Assembly: GCA_902478605.1 (NCBI GenBank)
Contig: CABSLQ010000059.1
Location: forward strand, 1-18,659
Direction: 5' to 3'
DNA: 18,659 bases
Source of the DNA: an uncultured Oscillospiraceae bacterium
GTDB lineage: Bacteria; Bacillota; Clostridia; Oscillospirales; Acutalibacteraceae
Both the position numbers and the translations under genes were made by a program. The notes beneath the pieces were generated by a model. It did not search any database. It was not told the origin of the DNA and worked only from the letters and a program-made list of their open reading frames with translations. Below, piece by piece: positions 13,079-18,659 of this stretch (its first letter is position 1; each line of letters begins with the position of its first letter).

Positions 13079-14875
13079 TCAGGCGAGAAGTTTCTCCAGT
13101 TCCTCCGCCATATGGGCAAACTCGTCCAGCGCATCCTGCACCGGGGCGGGCGTCGACATGTCCACCCCCGCTTTTTTGAGCGTCTCGGCGGGATACTCGC
13201 TGCCGCCCGCGCGCAGAAAATCGAGATAGCGGGACACGTCTGCGCCGCTGCGGATAGCGTGGGCAATGGCTGTTGCCGCGGAAAAGCCGGTGGCATACTT
13301 GAACACATAAAACGCGTTGTAAAAATGCGGTATGCGCGCCCATTCCCAATCCATATACGGGTCGATTTCCACATCCGGCCCGAAATAATCGGCCAGCAGC
13401 CCGTGGTATACCGCGCACAGGCTCTCCGCCGTGAGCGGCTCGCCCGCCTCCGCCATGGCGTGCACCTTCCATTCAAATTCGGCAAACATGGTCTGCCGGA
13501 AGACGGTGCCGCGGAACTCCTCCAGATACCGGTTGAGGAGGAAGGCCTTTTCCCGCCGCCCCTCCGGCGTGGATACGTCGCAGGCATCCATCATGCCGCG
13601 TACAAGCAGGTTTTCGTTGACGGTGGAGGCGATCTCCGCCAGAAAGATGGGGTAATCCTTGTTGATATAGGGCTGCTCATCGGCGTACCAGGTGTGCAGG
13701 CAATGCCCTGCCTCGTGCGCAAGGGTGAACACGTCGCCCAGCTGTCCCACAAAGTTGAGCAGCATATACGGGTGTACGCCGTATACGCCGGTGGCGTAGG
13801 CGCCGGTGGTCTTGCCCGGCGTCTCGTACACGTCCACCCAGCCGCCCGCCAGCAGCCGGTCATAATCCGCCCGGTAGGTCTCTCCCAGCGGCGCAAGGTG
13901 CTCCCGCACCAAATCCCGCGCCTGCTCGAAGGTATAGGTCTTCTCCGGCATATCCACAATCGGCACATAGCAGTCGTAAATGTGCAGCCTGTCCACCCCG
14001 AGCAGCCGGCGGCGCGTCTCCAGATAGCGGTAATACGCCGGCAAAGCGCCGCGCACCGTTTCAATGAGCCCCGTGTAAATCGACCGGGGCAGCGCATCGG
14101 AAAACAGCGCCGCCTCCAGGCAGTCCGTATAGCCCCGCGCCCGCGCGGAAAAGACGTCGGCCCGCACCTGCCCGGCGTACAGGGCGGCAATGGTATTGCC
14201 CATCTTCTGAAACGCGGTGTGCATGACCGCAAACGCCTGCGCGCGCACGCCGCGATCGCGGCTCTCACGCAGGCGGGCGAAGGTCCCGTCGGTCAGGCGC
14301 AGCGTCTCCCCCTTTTCATCGGTCACCTCGCCGCGCGGCAGATCGACGCTTTCCAGCATGGAAAAGGCGTTGTCCATCGCCTCAAGTGCCGGGGCGGCCA
14401 TGGCCATGAGCTGTTCCTCCCTTGCGGGGAGCACATGGGCCCGGCTGCGGATCACGTCGTCCACCATATGACGGTAATCCGCCATCTCCGGGTCGCTCTC
14501 CACCGCGGCGCGCAGCGCCTCCGGCTCCATGGCGGTCATTTCCGGCACCAGAAAAGCCGCCGCCTCCTGCACGCGGAAAAGCGCCGCCATGGCCCGATCC
14601 TGCATCGACTGGGCGGCAGGAGAGGCGTTGTCCAGATCCTGCCCCATTTTGGCATAGCCGTACACCTTCTCCAGTATCATGGACAGGCGCACATACAGCT
14701 GCAGGCAGGCCTTCAGCTTGCCGTCCTCCTGCAGCCGGCCGGCATAGCCCGCCAGTTCCGCCGTCATGGCCTGCAGCGCGGCCAGATCCTTTTCCCACGC
14801 ATCGTCGCTTTCATAGATATCGGTCAGCCGCCAGCGATAGGCCTCCGGAATCTCTTCCCGCTTCATGGTTTGCAT
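13079..14875 (-). CDS. pepF: Oligoendopeptidase F (M3 family metallopeptidase)
   Basis: A 598-residue cytoplasmic zinc peptidase that cuts short peptides. The N-terminal alpha-helical PepF domain (about 1-200) is followed by the M3 catalytic domain. The zinc site HEAGH is at 387-391 in DVFTLAHEAGHCLHTW, with the third ligand probably Glu414 in FLAEIASTVNE. Other family blocks are visible: GGWVDVYETPGKTTGAYATG (345-363) and HPYMLLNFVG, plus Tyr/His-rich FYNAFYVFKYATGFSAA near the C-terminus. Length is typical of PepF. The start at 14875 has GGGGGA six bases upstream. A promoter is visible just before it, and there are no close partners, so it appears to be a single-gene unit. Confidence 0.95.
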   Translation of the reverse strand: MQTMKREEIPEAYRWRLTDIYESDDAWEKDLAALQAMTAELAGYAGRLQEDGKLKACLQLYVRLSMILEKVYGYAKMGQDLDNASPAAQSMQDRAMAALFRVQEAAAFLVPEMTAMEPEALRAAVESDPEMADYRHMVDDVIRSRAHVLPAREEQLMAMAAPALEAMDNAFSMLESVDLPRGEVTDEKGETLRLTDGTFARLRESRDRGVRAQAFAVMHTAFQKMGNTIAALYAGQVRADVFSARARGYTDCLEAALFSDALPRSIYTGLIETVRGALPAYYRYLETRRRLLGVDRLHIYDCYVPIVDMPEKTYTFEQARDLVREHLAPLGETYRADYDRLLAGGWVDVYETPGKTTGAYATGVYGVHPYMLLNFVGQLGDVFTLAHEAGHCLHTWYADEQPYINKDYPIFLAEIASTVNENLLVRGMMDACDVSTPEGRREKAFLLNRYLEEFRGTVFRQTMFAEFEWKVHAMAEAGEPLTAESLCAVYHGLLADYFGPDVEIDPYMDWEWARIPHFYNAFYVFKYATGFSAATAIAHAIRSGADVSRYLDFLRAGGSEYPAETLKKAGVDMSTPAPVQDALDEFAHMAEELEKLLA

Positions 14876-14907
14876 GGCATGTCCCCCTTTTGGATTGATC
14901 GCTCTTT

Positions 14908-14936
14908 AGTATACCACGGAATGTCTTTTCTTTCCA
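14908..14936 (-). promoter_or_regulatory. Sigma-A promoter of pepF
   Basis: On the minus strand TGGAAA (14936-14931), a 17-base spacer and TATACT (14913-14908), with an extended -10 TG one base before it. It sits about 33 bases before the start codon. Confidence 0.6.
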
Positions 14937-14952
14937 TTGGCAATCGTCCGCC

Positions 14953-15303
14953 TTATTCCCCCACATACTGCACCAATTCGACCGCGTTCCCATCCGGATC
15001 GCGAAAGCCGATGGCCCGCCATTGCCACGGATAGGTCACCGGGGGTGAGGGGATTTTCACGCCCGCCGCCACCAGCCGCGCATATTCCGCATCCACGTCC
15101 TCCACCTCAAATTCCAGCCCGCAGCTGTCCGGGTTCACCGGCGTCGGCGCGGCCGTGTGCGTTATCACGACAAAATGGTCCCCCACCGCCACCTCAAAAC
15201 GGCCGGGCACAATTTCCGTGCAGGCGGCACGCAGCACCAGAGAGTAAAACCGGCTCAGCGCCGCCGGATCGGCGGATACCAGGTTGACACATCGGAGTTT
15301 CAT
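14953..15303 (-). CDS. VOC/glyoxalase-fold protein
   Basis: A 116-residue single-domain protein of the vicinal oxygen chelate superfamily. It opens with LRCVNLVSADPAALSRFYSLVL, the usual first beta-alpha unit, then GLEFEVEDVDAEYARLVAAG, and closes with IGFRDPDGNAVELVQY, the characteristic last strand carrying a glutamate metal ligand. Such small proteins include lactoylglutathione lyases, antibiotic-binding proteins and many of unknown substrate; the sequence alone does not choose. The longer open frame to 15750 is antisense to the neighbouring amidase gene. The ATG at 15303 with AGGGGAG upstream is the start. It stands alone, divergent from the amidase gene. Confidence 0.88.
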   Translation of the reverse strand: MKLRCVNLVSADPAALSRFYSLVLRAACTEIVPGRFEVAVGDHFVVITHTAAPTPVNPDSCGLEFEVEDVDAEYARLVAAGVKIPSPPVTYPWQWRAIGFRDPDGNAVELVQYVGE

Positions 15304-15327
15304 AGCCTTCTCCCCTTTCTGCCGTCT

Positions 15328-15356
15328 AGTATAACACGCCCTGTCCTTTTCGTCAC
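15328..15356 (-). promoter_or_regulatory. Sigma-A type promoter of the VOC protein gene
   Basis: On the minus strand GTGACG (15356-15351), 17 bases and TATACT (15333-15328), about 24 bases before the start codon. The -35 box is partial. Confidence 0.55.
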
Positions 15357-15411
15357 CTCCCGCCTGTCCCGGCGCATATAACGGAACAAACACCGGGAAA
15401 GGGGTCAGACG

Positions 15412-15888
15412 ATGTACGACAGAAACAAGGCCATTGCCTACGCGCACAAATGGGCCTACGGCCGCAACCCGGCCTATGCCAACTTTGACGATATGGGCGG
15501 CGACTGCACCAATTTTCTCTCCCAATGCCTGCACGCGGGCGGACTGCCGATGGTGTACCGCCCCACCACCGGCTGGTTTTTTAACAGCCTGTCCTCCCGC
15601 GCCCCCGCCTGGACAGGGGTGCAGCCCTTTTACAGCTTCATGACCGGCCGGCAGAAGGACCGCCCCTACGCGGTGGAGTCCACCCTCGAGGAAGTGCTGC
15701 CCGGCGATATCCTGCAGCTGTCCTTTAACGGCGGCGCGCAGTTTCAGCACGGCTTTTTCATCGTGGAGATCGGCTCTCCCCGTTCACCGGAAACCATCCT
15801 CGGCGCCACCCATACGGAGGACAGCGACTACCGGCCGCTGTCCCACTGGTTCGGCGTGGTGTGGCGCTGTCTGCACATTGTGGGATAG
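15412..15888 (+). CDS. Putative amidase, Amidase_6-type domain
   Basis: The only plus-strand gene. Its 158 residues consist of one domain resembling the putative amidase domain (Amidase_6), a papain-like fold found in Firmicutes. The signature YDRNKAIAYAHKWAYGRNPAYANFDDMGGDCTNFLSQCLHAGG includes the presumed catalytic Cys in GGDCTNF. The presumed His is in FQHGFFIVEI, and THTEDSDYRPLSHW follows. There is no signal peptide or membrane segment, so it probably acts inside the cell, possibly in the mother cell or spore; that is inference. The ATG at 15412 has AAAGGGG seven bases upstream. The upstream TATAAC near 15377 lacks a clear -35 box, so another sigma factor may be used. Substrate unknown. 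Confidence 0.85.
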   Translation: MYDRNKAIAYAHKWAYGRNPAYANFDDMGGDCTNFLSQCLHAGGLPMVYRPTTGWFFNSLSSRAPAWTGVQPFYSFMTGRQKDRPYAVESTLEEVLPGDILQLSFNGGAQFQHGFFIVEIGSPRSPETILGATHTEDSDYRPLSHWFGVVWRCLHIVG

Positions 15889-15904
15889 CGGCAGACAAAA
15901 TAAA

Positions 15905-15938
15905 CCGCCCGATCGGTGATTTTAGTCCGATCGGGCGG
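15905..15938. terminator. Bidirectional terminator between convergent genes
   Basis: CCGCCCGATCGG (15905-15916) pairs perfectly with CCGATCGGGCGG (15927-15938), loop ten bases. The minus-strand tail TTTATTTTGTC is strong and serves the TasA-like gene ending at 15951; the plus-strand tail CTATTCTGCGTTTT is weaker and serves the amidase gene. Confidence 0.88.
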
Positions 15939-15950
15939 CTATTCTGCGTT

Positions 15951-16817
15951 TTATGCCGTTTCTGCCGGTCCTGTTTCCTCCGCATTGGTTACAAGGGAAG
16001 CCTCTGTTTGAAAGGCGGTCCCCGTATCCGCCGCCGTGGACAGTGCGCGGGAATTCGTCGCAGCCGTACTTTCCTGCGCGGTTTCCGCCGCCGCGGAGGT
16101 CGTCGGGAACGAAGCGGTTGTTGTGGAAGGCCCCGTCGTGCCGCTGCCCGTTTTCACGGCCTCCCCGGTCGCCTCGCCCGTTGCTGCGGACGCCGTTGTG
16201 GTCGCCGGTGCTGTTGTAGTGGTGGCGGCGGTGGCTGTCGTTGAGCTTTCCGTCGCGCGGCTGCCGGCCGCCGGCGGCGTATCGGCGTTAGCCTCCTGGG
16301 TCACCGGGGTGGTCAAGGAGGGCAACGTGCCCGCCAGAAAGGCCGCATCAAACTCCAGATACAGCTGCTTCTCTCCTGTCAGCGTAACCGGGTATTCCTG
16401 CGATGCGCCCTCGCCGTTTGGCGTCAAAGTGAGCTTCTCCTCTGTTTGAGGCATTTGCAGCAGGAGTTTGCCGCCCGCCGTCAGGACCAGCTGGTACTGA
16501 AATGCCAGCGTGCTGTCCGCGCTGGTCAACCGTAACCGCGCCGGGCCGGTATACGGCGCGTCAAGCACAATGGTCAGCTTGTCGGAAACGATTGGCTCCC
16601 CGCAACTCCACAGAAGCTCGCCATTGCCGTCCACCAGTTCCAAACGCGCGGCGAAGTGCCCCGCCTGGATGGTGTTGCCGCTGTTCAAAAGCTCCGCCTG
16701 AAACCAGGCGGCAGCAGAGAAGGCATAACAAAGCACCGCCGCGGCCAGTACAGGTATCAGCGCCAGCATGCGCCGCGAAATCCGCGAACCAGCTTCTTTC
16801 TCATGTTTTGCCTGCAT
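15951..16817 (-). CDS. TasA-like secreted protein with Thr/Ala/Ser-rich tail
   Basis: A 288-residue exported protein. A positively charged N-terminus and hydrophobic segment (about 17-37) lead into AAAWFQAELLNSGNTIQAGHF (35-55), the pattern of SipW-dependent signal peptides in the TasA/camelysin family. Residues 55-165 look like a compact beta-rich domain similar in layout to TasA. From about 166 to the end the sequence is low in complexity, dominated by Thr, Ala, Ser, Glu and Gly (TATAATTTTAPATTTASAAT), a likely extended stalk or glycosylated region. No LPXTG motif or C-terminal membrane anchor is present. The ATG at 16817 has GGAGGTGA about seven bases upstream. It follows the 541-residue relative; the two could be matrix or fibre components. 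Fibre formation is inference. Confidence 0.82.
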   Translation of the reverse strand: MQAKHEKEAGSRISRRMLALIPVLAAAVLCYAFSAAAWFQAELLNSGNTIQAGHFAARLELVDGNGELLWSCGEPIVSDKLTIVLDAPYTGPARLRLTSADSTLAFQYQLVLTAGGKLLLQMPQTEEKLTLTPNGEGASQEYPVTLTGEKQLYLEFDAAFLAGTLPSLTTPVTQEANADTPPAAGSRATESSTTATAATTTTAPATTTASAATGEATGEAVKTGSGTTGPSTTTASFPTTSAAAETAQESTAATNSRALSTAADTGTAFQTEASLVTNAEETGPAETA

Positions 16818-16834
16818 GGCGGCCTCACCTCCGG

Positions 16835-16850
16835 TTTACTACATAGTAAA
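16835..16850. promoter_or_regulatory. Operator-like palindrome upstream of the 288-residue gene
   Basis: TTTACTA-CA-TAGTAAA has two perfect 7-base arms around two bases and lies five bases before the ribosome binding site. On the minus strand a TTGAGG (16897-16892) and TACTAT (near 16848-16843) could form a weak promoter that it overlaps. A dimeric repressor site is one reading; no regulator gene is in view. Confidence 0.4.
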
Positions 16851-16859
16851 GACAGCTTT

Positions 16860-16904
16860 CGGAACCTCAAGGGCACAAACTCAGCTTGTGCCCTTGAGGT
16901 TCCG
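16860..16904. repeat. 19-bp perfect inverted repeat between two TasA-like genes
   Basis: CGGAACCTCAAGGGCACAA (16860-16878) pairs without mismatch with its complement at 16886-16904, loop ACTCAGC. There is no T-run on either strand, which argues against a simple terminator. Two smaller hairpins precede it on the minus strand (16921-16935 and 16906-16921). It may stabilise or process mRNA between the two genes, or be a mobile repeat remnant. Confidence 0.75.
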
Positions 16905-16938
16905 CCCCCTCACACGAGGGGACGGAAACGCCGTCATG

Positions 16939-18564
16939 TCAGACGAGCACGTAAGAGCTAACCTCTATCGCTTCGCCGTCCAGCGTCGCGGTGCAGCTTT
17001 CGGTATCCACCGTGTTGCCCGTATACTGCGGCTTGTTGATTGTACCAACGCGGCCGGCGATCCAGCCAAAATAATTGTCACTTTCCTCTTCCGCGTCCTC
17101 TTCGGTGAGGGCGACCAGTTCAATGCCGGACATGGTCGCATCCGCAATCTTCACCGCATCCCGAGCGGAGCCGGCCACGCCGCCCAGCTTGTCCAGGCCG
17201 GTGATCACGCAGTCCGAAACCGTGACCCCTTCGATCGACCGAAGGGCATACAGATCGCCTACCACGGCGCCCGCATTCTGTCCGCTGTCGTTGACAAACT
17301 CATTCGGGTTCTCATACGCGGCATCGAATTTGGCCGTGGCCTTCACGCCAGAGACCGTCACGTCCTCCAGAGAGGTGTTGGCGTAACCGATGACGCCGCC
17401 GACATATTTCATGCCGCTGACCGTGGCATCCGTTACCGTGATGCCGGTGATGCGGGAGGGCAGATAGCCGCCGGGAGCCCAAGCGGTTCCGCCGGACACC
17501 GCGCCGGCCAGCACGCCCACATTGGCCGCTTTTTCCCCGTTGACGTAAGCGTTCTCAAACTTCACGTCCCGGATAAAGCCATCGTCCGACAGCACGATCA
17601 TGCCGAACAGGCCCAGGTTCGCCGCACTGTCGGTATCCTCAATATACAGGTTGGAAATGGTGTGGCCGTTGCCGTCGATGGAGCCTTTGAAAGCATTGCC
17701 TTCCCAGATTCCCGCCCCGGCGGAGGAATTGCCGACGGGAGTCCAGGGCTTGTTGTTCAGGTTGATATCATCCGTCAACTCCAGGGTATAGCCCTCATAG
17801 GTGTTGCCGGCATTCACGGCCTGGGCCAGAGCGGCCAGCTGTTCCGGCTTGGAGACCGAAACCGTTTTGGCCTGCTCGTCGGTGATGGCGTCCAGCTCCG
17901 CGTCGGTGGCGACGGAGCCGTCCCACGCCGGGTACTCGGCATCTTCGTCATAATTCGGATTGCCGAAGCCATCCTCCTCATAGGTATACTGCGCCGCCTG
18001 GATCACGATGTCAAAGGTGACGCCGGCGCCCTGGTAATCGTTGTCCGCCTCTTCCTTCATCTTGACGACCACAGTAAAGGATTCGCTGCTCATGCCGTCG
18101 TCGCCGGTATAGCCCTTGGGCGCCAGAACATTGTTCTTCGCCGCGAAGGATCCCGCCGCCATCAGCTCCTTCATCGTACCGAGCGGTTCCGCATCCGTCA
18201 GATCCGCCGCATCCGCATCCACCAGGTACACGTCCAGCACCTCGGTGATGTTGGCGTCGCCCGTGGTCACCACGTTGTCAAAGCTCATGGTGTACTTGAG
18301 CCACAGCGTGCCCTCGTTGGTGATGTCGGCCGTGGCCTTCTGCGAACGGCCCGGCTCCCACCAGAAGTCGGTTCCTTCCCCGCTGCTGAACAGCGTCGTT
18401 TCGTCGCCGCCGTTCAGCGCAATCTCCAGAGTGCCCGCCTGGATCGTGTTGCCGGTGTTGGTCACGCTGTCGGTAAACCACGCAAAGGTGGTGCCTGCCA
18501 GCAAGGCCACGCTCGCCAGCAGCGCCGCGCCGCTGGCAATCAGGGATTTCTTCGTGCCTGCCAT
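16939..18564 (-). CDS. TasA-like domain fused to a GLUG/beta-helix region, secreted
   Basis: A 541-residue exported protein. The N-terminus KKSLIASGAALLASVALLAG with FAWFTDSVTNTGNTIQAG (27-44) is a textbook SipW-type signal peptide. Residues 45-195 form the TasA-like domain: WWEPGRSQKATADITNEGTLWLKYTMSF, then TFDIVIQAAQYTYEEDGFGN. A spacer (200-236) leads to a C-terminal region (237-515) that starts with KPEQLAALAQAVNAG and then shows GLUG-like turns about every 30-45 residues: LGLFGMI (318), VGVLAGA (349), VGGVIGY (388), AGAVVGD (431), LGGVAGS (460), FGWIAGR (499). This predicts a right-handed beta-helix. No LPXTG or anchor is seen. The start at 18564 has AAGGAGG; the gene lies 41 bases after another probable TasA-like gene. 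Confidence 0.88.
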   Translation of the reverse strand: MAGTKKSLIASGAALLASVALLAGTTFAWFTDSVTNTGNTIQAGTLEIALNGGDETTLFSSGEGTDFWWEPGRSQKATADITNEGTLWLKYTMSFDNVVTTGDANITEVLDVYLVDADAADLTDAEPLGTMKELMAAGSFAAKNNVLAPKGYTGDDGMSSESFTVVVKMKEEADNDYQGAGVTFDIVIQAAQYTYEEDGFGNPNYDEDAEYPAWDGSVATDAELDAITDEQAKTVSVSKPEQLAALAQAVNAGNTYEGYTLELTDDINLNNKPWTPVGNSSAGAGIWEGNAFKGSIDGNGHTISNLYIEDTDSAANLGLFGMIVLSDDGFIRDVKFENAYVNGEKAANVGVLAGAVSGGTAWAPGGYLPSRITGITVTDATVSGMKYVGGVIGYANTSLEDVTVSGVKATAKFDAAYENPNEFVNDSGQNAGAVVGDLYALRSIEGVTVSDCVITGLDKLGGVAGSARDAVKIADATMSGIELVALTEEDAEEESDNYFGWIAGRVGTINKPQYTGNTVDTESCTATLDGEAIEVSSYVLV

Positions 18565-18605
18565 GTTGATTGTCCTCCTTGAATAGTATTGATAATCGTC
18601 TGCCC

Positions 18606-18659
18606 TTACGCAAACGCCTTATCCGGATTGTTGCGCGCCTGTACCGCGTCCGCCGTCAT
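18606..18659 (-). CDS. C-terminal end of a gene cut by the window edge, probably a TasA-like protein
   Basis: Seventeen in-frame codons reach the right edge and end at TAA (18608-18606), reading MTADAVQARNNPDKAFA. The TADAVQARNN pattern resembles the last beta-strand of TasA-like proteins, parallel to FDIVIQAAQY in the neighbouring gene. The first ATG seen is in frame but lies at the very edge, and the gene most likely starts beyond it. The distance to the next gene (41 bases, no promoter) indicates one operon. Identification rests on very little sequence. Confidence 0.55.
   Translation of the reverse strand: MTADAVQARNNPDKAFA

Noticed and set aside
13058..15034. Plus-strand 658-codon open frame opposite pepF
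   Set aside because: Same shadow composition; pepF on the minus strand explains the region fully, with intact HEAGH and family blocks.
15304..15750. N-terminal extension of the VOC protein to 265 residues
   Set aside because: The extension is antisense to the amidase gene and crosses the VOC gene's own promoter and ribosome binding site.
16768..18582. Plus-strand 604-codon open frame opposite the TasA-like gene
   Set aside because: The minus strand has a signal peptide, conserved SipW motif, strong binding site and repeats; the plus-strand text has none.
1..18659. CRISPR arrays, tRNA or rRNA genes, insertion sequences, prophage or attachment sites
   Set aside because: No repeat-spacer series, no cloverleaf or rRNA-like segments, no transposase or integrase reading frames were seen by eye.

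Overview
The window comes from a GC-rich, low-G+C-phylum-type anaerobe, most likely a spore-forming Clostridia member of the Oscillospiraceae/Ruminococcaceae kind. Four things point that way: a streptococcal/clostridial type II fatty acid synthesis (FAS II) operon that uses FabK rather than FabI; the sporulation genes dpaA and dpaB (dipicolinate synthase); strong AGGAGG ribosome binding sites; and SipW-dependent TasA-like surface proteins. This is inferred from gene content and style; no rRNA gene is present. All but one of the genes lie on the minus strand, so the reading order of most operons runs from high to low coordinates.

Positions 9785 to 1 hold one long operon: promoter and operator array, fabT-like MarR regulator, fabH, acpP, fabK, fabD, fabG, fabF, accB, fabZ, accC, accD, accA, then the first 65 codons of an acyl-CoA synthetase that runs off the left edge. 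Gaps are 3 to 49 bases, with overlaps at fabK/fabD (13) and accD/accA (4), so a single transcript is expected. Acetyl-CoA carboxylase (AccABCD) makes malonyl-CoA, FabD loads it on AcpP, FabH starts chains, FabF elongates, and FabG, FabZ and FabK complete each cycle. In front of the regulator is an AT-rich island holding a sigma-A promoter and four 13-bp operator-like palindromes spaced exactly 16 bp apart.

Positions 9930 to 14953 hold a four-pass membrane protein of unknown function, rpiB (ribose-5-phosphate isomerase B), dpaB and dpaA (dipicolinate for spores), and a PepF/M3 oligoendopeptidase. Several of these have recognisable sigma-A type promoters and hairpins. Positions 14953 to 15888 hold a small VOC/glyoxalase-fold protein and, divergent on the plus strand, a single-domain putative amidase (Amidase_6 type).

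Positions 15905 to 18659 hold a surface-protein locus on the minus strand: the tail of one probable TasA-like protein, a 541-residue TasA-like domain fused to a GLUG/beta-helix region, and a 288-residue TasA-like protein with a long Thr/Ala/Ser-rich tail. The last two are separated by a 19-bp perfect inverted repeat and an operator-like palindrome, and the locus ends in a strong bidirectional terminator. No sipW signal peptidase gene is in view.

The most interesting points are the phased operator array, two in-frame losses at conserved sites in AccC and AccD, the acyl-CoA synthetase appended to the FAS II operon, and the TasA-type surface cluster.
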